A stretch of DNA of 64,000 nt. Source: Pectobacterium aquaticum. GTDB taxonomy: Bacteria > Pseudomonadota > Gammaproteobacteria > Enterobacterales > Enterobacteriaceae. The notes under the pieces are model-generated. The model was given only the letters and a program-made list of their open reading frames with translations. It did no database searches and was not told the origin of the DNA. The stretch spans positions 1,922,001-1,986,000 of the forward strand of contig NZ_CP086253.1 in the NCBI RefSeq assembly GCF_003382565.3, given 5' to 3'. The translations under genes were made by a program, and so were the position numbers. How positions within the stretch are numbered: position 1 is the stretch's first letter; every line of letters begins with the position of its first letter. Below, in pieces: positions 54,635 through 62,757 of the stretch.

Positions 54635-56563
54635 ATGTCTTTAATCAGTGTTTCAGGTGCGTGGCTGTCGTTCAGCGACGCGCCGCTGTTGGATAACACC
54701 GAACTCCATATCGAAGAGAATGAGCGTGTGTGTCTGGTTGGCCGCAACGGTGCGGGTAAATCGACCCTGCTGAAAATTCTGGCCAAAGAGATCCCGCTGG
54801 ATGATGGTCGTATCACCTATGAGCAGGATCTGATTGTCGCGCGCCTGCAACAGGATCCTCCGCGTGATGTGGCTGGTAGCGTATTTGATTTTGTTGCTGA
54901 AGGGGTTGCCGCACAGGCGGATCACCTGAAAAACTATCACGCCATGCTGCGTCTGGTAGAAAGCGATCCGAGTGAAAAGAACCTGAATCAACTGGCTAAG
55001 TTGCAGGACGTTTTGGAGCATCAGGGCCTGTGGCAACTGGAAAGCCGCATTCATGAAGTGCTGGAACAGCTTGGCCTGTCTGCCGATGCGCCGCTGGCGT
55101 CACTCTCCGGTGGTTGGCTGCGTAAAGCCGCGCTCGGCAGAGCGCTGGTGAGTTCGCCTCGTGTGCTGCTGCTGGATGAACCGACTAATCACTTGGATAT
55201 CGAAACAATTGACTGGCTGGAAACTTTCCTGAAAACGTTCCAGGGCAGCATTATCTTTATCTCCCATGATCGCTCGTTTATTCGCAATATGGCGACCCGC
55301 ATTGTCGACCTCGATCGCGGAAAGCTGGTTTCCTGGCCGGGTAACTACGAAAAATATCTGGAAGGGAAAGAAGAAGCACTGCGGGTGGAAGATCTGCAAA
55401 ATGCAGAGTTCGATCGCAAGCTGGCGCAGGAAGAAGTGTGGATCCGTCAGGGCATTAAAGCGCGTCGTACCCGTAATGAAGGGCGCGTACGAGCGCTGAA
55501 AGCCATGCGTCAGGATCGCGCGCAGCGCCGTGAAGTGATGGGCTCGGCGAAAATGCAGGTTGAAGAAGCCGCCCGCTCCGGCAAGATTGTGTTTGAGCTG
55601 GAAGACGTGAACTATCTGGTTGATCAGGGCCCTCAGGGTGAAAGGAAAGTCTTGGCGCGCAATTTCTCTGCTCAGGTACAGCGCGGCGACAAGATTGCGC
55701 TGGTGGGGCCGAATGGCTGCGGTAAAACCACGCTGCTAAAATTGATGCTGGGTGACTTGGAACCGATCAGCGGTCGTGTGCACTGTGGCACGAAGCTGGA
55801 AGTGGCCTATTTCGATCAGCACCGCGCTGAACTCGATCCAGAACGCACGGTGATGGACAACCTAGCGGAAGGCAAGCAGGAAGTGATGGTCAACGGTCGC
55901 TCACGCCATGTGCTGGGCTACTTGCAGGACTTCCTGTTCCATCCGAAACGTGCCATGACGCCGGTAAAAGCGCTATCGGGCGGGGAACGTAACCGCCTGC
56001 TGTTGGCGCGTTTGTTCCTCAAACCCAGTAACCTGTTGATTCTCGATGAACCGACCAACGATCTGGATGTGGAAACGCTGGAATTGCTGGAAGAGTTAAT
56101 CGAAAGTTATCAGGGAACGGTTCTGCTGGTCAGCCACGATCGTCAGTTCGTTGATAATTCGGTTACCGAATGCTGGATCTTTGAAGGCGAGGGCCAGATT
56201 TCTCGCTTTGTCGGCGGGTATTTTGATGCGCAACAGCAGCGCGCAACGGCCACGCCACTGCGAACGACGGCTGCGCCAGCTGTAACTGCACCAGCGCCAA
56301 CTGCGAGCACCGCACCGTCCGCTAAACGAAGCGCGGGGAAATTGAGTTATAACCAGCAACGCGAATTAGACCAATTGCCGCTGCGTCTTGAGCAACTGGA
56401 GCAGGAAATTGCGTCGCTGCAAGCACAGATGAATGACGCCAGTTTCTTTAACCGCCCACGCGAAGAGACGCAGCAGGTCTTAAGTGCTCTGGCGGAGGCG
56501 GAAAGCGCGTTGGAAACCTGTTTCGAACGTTGGGAAGAGCTGGAAGCACAGAAAAACGGCTAA
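54635..56563 (+). CDS. uup: ABC-F family ATPase Uup
   Basis: Soluble ABC-F protein with two tandem nucleotide-binding domains. 642 aa. Walker A GRNGAGKST and GPNGCGKTT, Walker B LLLDEPTNHLD and LILDEPTNDLD, signatures LSGGWLRKA and LSGGERNRL. The C-terminal coiled-coil, after an Ala/Pro/Thr-rich linker, binds DNA in E. coli. Linked to ribosome-associated and transposon-excision phenotypes. It directly follows rlmL, as in E. coli. Confidence 0.96.
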   Translation: MSLISVSGAWLSFSDAPLLDNTELHIEENERVCLVGRNGAGKSTLLKILAKEIPLDDGRITYEQDLIVARLQQDPPRDVAGSVFDFVAEGVAAQADHLKNYHAMLRLVESDPSEKNLNQLAKLQDVLEHQGLWQLESRIHEVLEQLGLSADAPLASLSGGWLRKAALGRALVSSPRVLLLDEPTNHLDIETIDWLETFLKTFQGSIIFISHDRSFIRNMATRIVDLDRGKLVSWPGNYEKYLEGKEEALRVEDLQNAEFDRKLAQEEVWIRQGIKARRTRNEGRVRALKAMRQDRAQRREVMGSAKMQVEEAARSGKIVFELEDVNYLVDQGPQGERKVLARNFSAQVQRGDKIALVGPNGCGKTTLLKLMLGDLEPISGRVHCGTKLEVAYFDQHRAELDPERTVMDNLAEGKQEVMVNGRSRHVLGYLQDFLFHPKRAMTPVKALSGGERNRLLLARLFLKPSNLLILDEPTNDLDVETLELLEELIESYQGTVLLVSHDRQFVDNSVTECWIFEGEGQISRFVGGYFDAQQQRATATPLRTTAAPAVTAPAPTASTAPSAKRSAGKLSYNQQRELDQLPLRLEQLEQEIASLQAQMNDASFFNRPREETQQVLSALAEAESALETCFERWEELEAQKNG

Positions 56564-56582
56564 TTCACGTAGTTGTATGACG

Positions 56583-56622
56583 CCATCAATATGGGGGTAA
56601 TATCCCGTATTGATGGGGTTTT
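56583..56622 (+). terminator. Terminator-like hairpin between uup and pqiA
   Basis: CCATCAATATGGG pairs with CCCGTATTGATGG (one mismatch), followed by GGTTTTCAG. Probably ends the rlmL-uup transcript. Confidence 0.55.
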
Positions 56623-56658
56623 CAGTCAGAAGCTGACGAATTTTGAAGGAGAGAACGT

Positions 56659-57966
56659 GTGTGTTCCCATCACGATCGGCATGACTGTAATCTTCAACAC
56701 GAGCATCGCCATGATGACTATATGCTTTGCCCGCAGTGCGACTTGCTGGTTGAGTTACCTGAGTTGTCACGCGGCCAGAAAGCGACCTGCCCACGCTGTA
56801 AAACCACGCTAACCAACCACCAGACTGAACCGCGTAAACGGCCAGTTGGCTACGCGGTGAGTGCACTGTTCATGCTATTGCTGGCAAACCTCTTCCCCTT
56901 CGTTTCTATGCGCGTGGCGGGTATCACCAGCGAAATTACCCTGATACAAATTCCCAAAGTGATGGTGGCGGAAAACTACGCCAGCGTCGCGACGCTGTTT
57001 ATGCTTTTTGTCCAACTGGTTCCGGCTTTCAGTATGGCGACCCTCATTCTGCTTTGCCTGCACGCCTCTTTGCCGCTGGCGTTGAAAAAAAGCCTGGGCA
57101 AGATGCTGTTTCATCTCAAAAGCTGGGGGATGGCGGAGATTTTCCTGGCCGGTGTGCTGGTCAGCTTTGTCAAACTGATGGCCTATGGTGATATCGGCAT
57201 CGGCACCAGCTTTATGCCTTTTGTCCTGTTCTGTCTGTTACAACTACTGGCCTTCCAAAGCCTCGATCGCCGCTGGTTGTGGAATGACATCGTGCCGCCT
57301 CCCGCGCTGCCTGCGCCACCGGTTCTGGGACAAAGCGGGTTATCGCAAGGGCTGCGTTCATGCACATGCTGCACCGCCATTCTGCCCGCTAGCCAGTTAA
57401 TCTGCCCGCGCTGCCACTCACGCGGACATGCCCGTAAGAAGCACAGCCTGCAATGGACATTGGCCCTACTGATGACCTCCATCATGCTCTATATCCCTTC
57501 GAATTTGATGCCGATCATGATCACCGAAGCCTTCGGTGATCGCATGGGTTCGACAATCATGTCGGGCGTCATCCTGTTGTGGGGGATGGGGTCTTATCCT
57601 GTCGCGCTGGTGATTTTTGTCGCCAGCGTCATGGTGCCATCGCTAAAAATGCTGGCGTTAGGCTGGCTTTGCTGGCAGGCCAATCGCAAAACCAAGAAAA
57701 CGGAAGATAGCGAGCGAATGCATGTCATCTATGAGATGGTTGAGTTTGTTGGGCGCTGGTCGATGATTGATGTGTTCGTGATTGCCGTCCTATCGGCGAT
57801 GGTGCGTATCGGTCGCTTGATGAGTATTTATCCCGCCGTTGGGGCGGTGTTGTTCGCGGCGGTGGTGATTCTGACCATGTTTGCCGCGATGATGTTTGAT
57901 CCCCGCTTGTTGTGGGATCGTCGCGATGATGTTCTTCATAAGGAGCCTGCCGTTGGCGAAAGATAA
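56659..57966 (+). CDS. pqiA: Paraquat-inducible protein PqiA (membrane subunit of an envelope lipid-transport system)
   Basis: Polytopic inner-membrane protein, 435 aa, start GTG at 56659 after AAGGAGAGAAC. Two cysteine clusters (CPQCDLLVELP...CPRC near residues 24-47, and CTCC...CPRC in mid-protein) bound two sets of four membrane segments; this is the classic PqiA double-domain layout. It partners with PqiB and PqiC in envelope lipid handling. E. coli pqiA responds to paraquat via SoxRS; no clear SoxS site was identified here. It overlaps pqiB. Confidence 0.94.
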   Translation: MCSHHDRHDCNLQHEHRHDDYMLCPQCDLLVELPELSRGQKATCPRCKTTLTNHQTEPRKRPVGYAVSALFMLLLANLFPFVSMRVAGITSEITLIQIPKVMVAENYASVATLFMLFVQLVPAFSMATLILLCLHASLPLALKKSLGKMLFHLKSWGMAEIFLAGVLVSFVKLMAYGDIGIGTSFMPFVLFCLLQLLAFQSLDRRWLWNDIVPPPALPAPPVLGQSGLSQGLRSCTCCTAILPASQLICPRCHSRGHARKKHSLQWTLALLMTSIMLYIPSNLMPIMITEAFGDRMGSTIMSGVILLWGMGSYPVALVIFVASVMVPSLKMLALGWLCWQANRKTKKTEDSERMHVIYEMVEFVGRWSMIDVFVIAVLSAMVRIGRLMSIYPAVGAVLFAAVVILTMFAAMMFDPRLLWDRRDDVLHKEPAVGER

Positions 57967-59593
57967 CCCTGCCATTGCGGATGTAGAAACGATTAAACGC
58001 TGGTCGCCGGTCTGGATTGTACCGATTGTCACGGTGCTGATCGGTGCCTGGATACTATTTTACCATTTCAGCCATCAAGGGCCGCAAATTACGCTGATTA
58101 CCAGCAACGCAGAAGGGATTGAAGCGGGAAAAACGGCCATCAAAAGCCGTAGCGTAGACGTTGGAGTGATAGAGAGCGTCGTACTGAGTGACGATCTCCA
58201 TCGAGTGGAGATCAAAGCACGCCTGCATGACGGTATGGAGAAACTCCTAAAGCAGGACTCCGCTTTCTGGGTGGTGAAGCCGCAAATTGGTCGCGAAGGC
58301 GTTTCCGGTCTGGGGACGCTCTTATCCGGTGCTTACATTGAGCTACAGCCCGGAGCCAGTAAAGAGGGTAAAAGCGAGTTTACCCTGCTGGATGCGCCGC
58401 CGCTGGCCTCACCGGATGCGAAAGGCATCAGGGTAATACTGGACAGTGAGCAATCCGGGCAGTTGAATGCGGGCGATCCGGTCCTGTTCCGCGGCTATCG
58501 GGTGGGGTCGGTGGAAACCAGCGAGTTCGACCCGAAAGCACGCAAGATGCGCTATCAGCTGTTTATTTCTGCGCCGTATGACGGTCTGGTCACCAGCAAT
58601 GTTCGTTTCTGGAAAGATAGCGGCGTGGCGTTCGATATGTCGGCGCAGGGTATGCGTGTCGAAATGGGCTCGTTGACGACGTTATTCAGCGGTGGCGTCA
58701 GCTTTGATGTTCCCGCTGGATGGGAGCTGGGCGATGCGGCCAAGACCATGGCGCAGTATCGACTGTTTGATAGCCAGCGCAGCATTCAGGACTCGCTATA
58801 CACTGAATATAAAGAGTACCTGCTGTTTTTCAGCGAATCGATCCGTGGCCTACAGGCGGGCGCGCCGGTTGAGTTCCGCGGCATTCGACTGGGCACGGTT
58901 GCCGAAGCGCCATTTTTCCCAAAAAATATGAAGCAGGATCTGGATGATGATTATCGCATTCCGGTGCTTATCCGTATTGAACCCGATCGGTTCGAGAAGA
59001 AGATTGGTGGCTCGTTCGACTTTGAACAGCATCTGAAGCAAGCCCAGTCGCTGGGGCTGCGTGCGTCGATGAAGTCGGCTAACCTCCTGACGGGCGCGCT
59101 CTATATCGATCTCGATTTTTATCCAAAAGAGAAAGTGGATAAACAGCTGTTCGTTCTGGACGGCTACCCAGTCCTGCCAACTATTGACGGTGGCCTGTCA
59201 CAGATTCAGCAGAAGCTGATGGCCGTGCTGGATAAGGTCAATAACCTGCCGCTGAATCCGATGGTCAATGAAGCAACGAAGACGCTGACGGAAAGTCAGG
59301 CAACGCTGCGCGAAATGCAAAAAACGCTGGCGACGTTGAACAAGCTGACATCCAGCAAAGCGATGCAGGATCTGCCAGAAGACATGCAAAAAACGCTGCT
59401 TGAGCTGAATCGCAGTATGAAAGGTTTCCAGCCCGGCTCACCGGCGTATAACAAGATGGTGGCGGATATGCAGCGGTTGGATCAGGTATTGAGGGAGCTA
59501 CAGCCTGTGCTGCGTACCCTGAATGAGAAAAGTAATGCGTTGGTGTTTGAGGCGTCGGGTAGTGAGGATCCTCAGCCGAAGAGGGCAAAATAA
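57953..59593 (+). CDS. pqiB: MCE-domain envelope protein PqiB
   Basis: Inner-membrane-anchored periplasmic protein with three MCE domains that forms a tunnel for lipids toward the outer membrane. 546 aa, the E. coli length. N-terminal membrane helix VWIVPIVTVLIGAWILFYHF, then repeated MCE domains (NAEGIEAGKTAIKSRSVDVG, DPVLFRGYRVGSVE, APVEFRGIRLGTV), then a C-terminal helical needle-like stretch. It begins with TTG at 57953, preceded by AAGGAG, within pqiA. The TTG is an unusual but well-placed start. It abuts pqiC. Confidence 0.94.
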   Translation: MAKDNPAIADVETIKRWSPVWIVPIVTVLIGAWILFYHFSHQGPQITLITSNAEGIEAGKTAIKSRSVDVGVIESVVLSDDLHRVEIKARLHDGMEKLLKQDSAFWVVKPQIGREGVSGLGTLLSGAYIELQPGASKEGKSEFTLLDAPPLASPDAKGIRVILDSEQSGQLNAGDPVLFRGYRVGSVETSEFDPKARKMRYQLFISAPYDGLVTSNVRFWKDSGVAFDMSAQGMRVEMGSLTTLFSGGVSFDVPAGWELGDAAKTMAQYRLFDSQRSIQDSLYTEYKEYLLFFSESIRGLQAGAPVEFRGIRLGTVAEAPFFPKNMKQDLDDDYRIPVLIRIEPDRFEKKIGGSFDFEQHLKQAQSLGLRASMKSANLLTGALYIDLDFYPKEKVDKQLFVLDGYPVLPTIDGGLSQIQQKLMAVLDKVNNLPLNPMVNEATKTLTESQATLREMQKTLATLNKLTSSKAMQDLPEDMQKTLLELNRSMKGFQPGSPAYNKMVADMQRLDQVLRELQPVLRTLNEKSNALVFEASGSEDPQPKRAK

Positions 59594-60159
59594 TGATGAA
59601 AGCATGGACACTGGTTCTGGCGCTGCTATTGAGCGCGTGCAGCAGCAGTAATACGCAGAAAACGTACTATCAGTTGCCGACAATCGCGGATGCCACTACG
59701 ACGCAGGCTGCGGTGACTCAGGGGTATCCGCTATGGGTTGAACATGTCAGCGTGGCGGATTACCTCGTCAATGCTGGCTTGGTTTATCAAACTAGCGATG
59801 TGCAGTATGTCATTGCCAGCAACAACCTGTGGGCCAGTCCGTTGGATCAGCAATTACAGCAAGCGCTGGTGACTAATCTGGGGAATAAACTGCCCGGTTG
59901 GGTCGTGACCACGCAGCCACAGGGAAGTGAACCGGCTGTGCTGAACGTGGCGGTTACGGGTTTTCACGGCCGCTATGATGGCAATGTTATCGTCCGTGGC
60001 GAATGGATGCTGACCTATCAGGGAAAAGTGATTAAACGCCCCTTTAGCGTGGTGCTGCCACAAACGGAAGATGGCTATGACGCGCTGGTAAGAACACTGG
60101 CGCAAGGCTGGCAGCAGGTTTCCCAGTCGATTGCCCAGCAGGCGGGGACGCTGAAATAA
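59593..60159 (+). CDS. pqiC: Outer-membrane lipoprotein PqiC
   Basis: Lipoprotein subunit of the Pqi system, 188 aa. Signal peptide MMKAWTLVLALLLSAC with lipobox LLSAC and the lipidated cysteine at residue 16. The body carries VYQTSDVQYVIASNNLWASPLDQQL, which closely resembles E. coli PqiC. It starts at ATG sharing a base with the pqiB stop; a second ATG follows directly and could be used. Confidence 0.94.
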   Translation: MMKAWTLVLALLLSACSSSNTQKTYYQLPTIADATTTQAAVTQGYPLWVEHVSVADYLVNAGLVYQTSDVQYVIASNNLWASPLDQQLQQALVTNLGNKLPGWVVTTQPQGSEPAVLNVAVTGFHGRYDGNVIVRGEWMLTYQGKVIKRPFSVVLPQTEDGYDALVRTLAQGWQQVSQSIAQQAGTLK

Positions 60160-60461
60160 CGGTTACGGGTGCTCGGTATTATCCGATCACGTTTTGACAT
60201 AACTAACGTTCTAAAAAAATCAGGCCTCTAGAGATGTAATGCTATGATTGCATTGCGTTTTTATGGTTTTTTATTGTTTTCAATCAGTTAGGTTTTTCGA
60301 TTCTTTAACGGGGAAAATTCCTATTTTGGATCACAAATATGACACTGGCGTGAATTTTGCGCCTTGACCTTTGGCGACAGAATCGGTATTGATAGTCTGT
60401 GATTGCTTACAAAGTAATCATTGTTTTCTTTCCACCAGATAAATGATGAGGGAAATAAGGC

Positions 60462-60629
60462 ATGAAGAGACAGAAACGCGATCGCCTAGAACGGGCTCAT
60501 TCACGTGGTTATCAAGCAGGTATTGTCGGTAGACCAAAGGAATTTTGTCCTTATCAATCAATTAATGCCCGGTCTTACTGGTTGGGAGGCTGGCGAAAAG
60601 CCATGGAGGACAGGGCTGTTACCGCTTAG
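60462..60629 (+). CDS. rmf: Ribosome modulation factor Rmf
   Basis: Basic 55-residue protein that dimerises 70S ribosomes into inactive 100S particles in stationary phase. The sequence MKRQKRDRLERAHSRGYQAG with GGWRKAMEDRA near the end is almost identical to E. coli Rmf. AATAAGG precedes the ATG. It is followed by an intrinsic terminator and stands alone, as in E. coli. The 302-bp gap before it is AT-rich and contains no other gene. Confidence 0.97.
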   Translation: MKRQKRDRLERAHSRGYQAGIVGRPKEFCPYQSINARSYWLGGWRKAMEDRAVTA

Positions 60630-60652
60630 CGCGCCTTGTCATTAGAGGGAAC

Positions 60653-60683
60653 GCCTCCGCTTCTGCGGAGGCTTTTGTTTTTT
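60653..60683 (+). terminator. Intrinsic terminator of rmf
   Basis: GCCTCCGC pairs with GCGGAGGC around TTCT and runs into TTTTGTTTTTT. Confidence 0.9.
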
Positions 60684-60718
60684 AGGGGCTAAATACCCTG
60701 GTTCTGCATCTCTCTCTG

Positions 60719-60773
60719 TTCAATCGACACAGAGTTCAACCAACAGACACGAACGATACATTCAATCGATACA
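60719..60773. promoter_or_regulatory. Direct repeat TTCAATCGAYACA upstream of the chemoreceptor gene
   Basis: TTCAATCGACACA (60719-60731) and TTCAATCGATACA (60761-60773) lie 42 bp apart in an otherwise gene-free, AT-rich 362-bp gap. The spacing is four helical turns, as expected for a pair of regulator sites, but nothing identifies the regulator. Confidence 0.3.
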
Positions 60774-61045
60774 CGTCCTTAACAAATAGATGGCCTCGCA
60801 CAGCGATCCAGAGCGTTGTTACTTCTGTAACGTTATTTACCTATTAGTTTCGATTTCGATCATTTTAGTCATTTTTTATTCGTTATTGTTCGATATTGAC
60901 TTAAAATTGAGTGATTTAGGTGATTGGTCATTATTTTTTTGTTAAAAAATCTATCGTTACTACCTGAATGGTATGGCTCAAGGCGGCAATGTAGTGTAGT
61001 TTTTTGTTCAGAATTTTCTTAAAAGCGTTGAGAGAGAAGAATATC

Positions 61046-62605
61046 GTGAAATTGCGAACCAGAATTGCACTGCTGTGCAGTACGACTTTGTTAGGGATGT
61101 TAATTTTATCTGCGGTGGCGCTGAATACGCTCTATAACACGATGATGAGCGAACGCACTGGCCAACTTTCTACGCTGGTTCAACTGGCTCACGCCGCGGC
61201 ACAAAAGGCATATGACCTTGAGAAAAGCGGTCAGCTGTCACGTGAGGATGCAGAGAAAGAGGCCAAACGGGCAATTAGCAGTTTCCATAAGGACGATCGT
61301 TATTTCTTCGTACGCGGTTATACGAATGATGTGAACTACGTTCACCCGAATCCTAAGCGTATTGGCATTGTCGATGCCAATGGCGGTAAAGAGGCGGGAG
61401 AACGCTACCGTGCGTCGCTTCAAGGCAATACGATTGGCACGGTGATCGCAGAAGGGACGCGTCCAGGTCAGCAGAATAAGGTTGAGAAGCTTTATGCTGT
61501 CATTAAATTCGAGCCTTGGGACTGGACGATTGGCTACGGTGACTACATTGACGATATCCAACAAACGTTCTGGCACAACGCGCTGATCCTGCTGTCTTTA
61601 GGGTTGGTTCTGCTGTTAATCATTTCTACATTTGCATGGAATATGTTGCGTACGCTGATGCGCCAGCTTGGCGGTGAGCCGCAATATGCGGTGGAGGTTG
61701 TGCGCGAAATTGCGGAAGGCAATTTGCGTGTTGATGTTGAAACGAAGCCTGGCGATCAAACCAGTATTCTCTATGCTATTCGCGCGATGCGCGACAACCT
61801 GTCGCATCTGGTTAATCAGGTTCGTAGCAGCACCAACTCGATTGCTACCGCTTCAACGCAGATAGCATCGGGTAACGGTGATTTGTCTGCTCGTACCGAA
61901 TCGCAGGCCAGCGCTCTAGAACAAACGGCTGCGGCAATGGAACAGTTGACCGCGACGGTGACACAGAATGCAGATAACGCGCGCTACGCGAATGAACTTG
62001 CGGTGTCGGCATCGGATGTCGCGGTGCGCGGTGGGGATGTTGTCAGCCGAGTCGTGGTGACGATGGACTCCATCAGTACATCATCGCGTAAGATTGTGGA
62101 TATCATCGGCGTTATTGACAGCATCGCTTTCCAGACGAATATTCTGGCGCTGAATGCGGCGGTAGAAGCGGCACGGGCCGGTGAACAAGGCCGTGGCTTC
62201 GCTGTGGTCGCAAGTGAAGTCCGCACGCTGGCGCAGCGCTCTGCATCCGCCGCGCGGGAAATTAAAGGCTTGATTGATGATTCTGTTGCCAAGGTGGGGG
62301 AAGGCACAGATTTCGTGAAGCAGGCGGGCGATACCATGAGTGAAGTGGTTGAAAGCGTACACCGCGTCACGTCCATGATGGGCGAGATTAGCGCGGCGAG
62401 TGCAGAGCAGCGTTCCGGTATTGAACAGGTCAATCTCGCGATATCGCAGATGGATCAGAGTACCGAACAGAATGCGGCGTTGGTTGAAGAAGCATTGGCT
62501 GCGGCACACTCGCTGAGCGAGCAGGCACAAGAGCTGTCACGCACCGTTGAACAATTCCGCGTTGATGAATCTGCGGGCAGCTATCTGGCGCTGGGGGCAA
62601 GATAG
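61046..62605 (+). CDS. Methyl-accepting chemotaxis protein with single Cache sensor
   Basis: Transmembrane chemoreceptor, 519 aa from a GTG start at 61046 (preceded by GAGAGAGAAG); a longer frame begins at a TTG at 61004. N-terminal membrane helix (about 6-28); periplasmic single-Cache (sCache_2-like) domain with RYFFVRGYTNDVNYVHPNP and EPWDWTIGYGDYIDD; second helix (about 178-200); HAMP; cytoplasmic signalling domain with the hairpin tip FQTNILALNAAVEAARAGEQGRGFAVVA. The C-terminus ends SYLALGAR and lacks an NWETF-like pentapeptide, so it probably relies on other receptors for efficient methylation. The ligand is not readable. Confidence 0.92.
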   Translation: MKLRTRIALLCSTTLLGMLILSAVALNTLYNTMMSERTGQLSTLVQLAHAAAQKAYDLEKSGQLSREDAEKEAKRAISSFHKDDRYFFVRGYTNDVNYVHPNPKRIGIVDANGGKEAGERYRASLQGNTIGTVIAEGTRPGQQNKVEKLYAVIKFEPWDWTIGYGDYIDDIQQTFWHNALILLSLGLVLLLIISTFAWNMLRTLMRQLGGEPQYAVEVVREIAEGNLRVDVETKPGDQTSILYAIRAMRDNLSHLVNQVRSSTNSIATASTQIASGNGDLSARTESQASALEQTAAAMEQLTATVTQNADNARYANELAVSASDVAVRGGDVVSRVVVTMDSISTSSRKIVDIIGVIDSIAFQTNILALNAAVEAARAGEQGRGFAVVASEVRTLAQRSASAAREIKGLIDDSVAKVGEGTDFVKQAGDTMSEVVESVHRVTSMMGEISAASAEQRSGIEQVNLAISQMDQSTEQNAALVEEALAAAHSLSEQAQELSRTVEQFRVDESAGSYLALGAR

Positions 62606-62677
62606 CTACAACGAAACGGCAGCGTTCAGGTAGTATCGAACTTTGCCGACGTTTTTATCCGTCATGACATCAGATTG

Positions 62678-62701
62678 AACCCGACACATACGTGTCGGGT
62701 T
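62678..62701. terminator. Hairpin between the two convergent chemoreceptor genes
   Basis: AACCCGACAC pairs with GTGTCGGGTT around ATAC. Symmetrical position between convergent genes suggests a bidirectional terminator, but the T-run is poor on both sides. Confidence 0.5.
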
Positions 62702-62757
62702 GTTCGTAAAACCAGCAAGCAGCTTAAGCGTTTCACTCGTTGCCGGAGGGGAAATCT

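Noticed and set aside
60900..61045. Sigma-28 flagellar promoter for the Cache chemoreceptor
   Set aside because: TTAAAAAAT occurs, but no GCCGATAA-like element stands at the right spacing.
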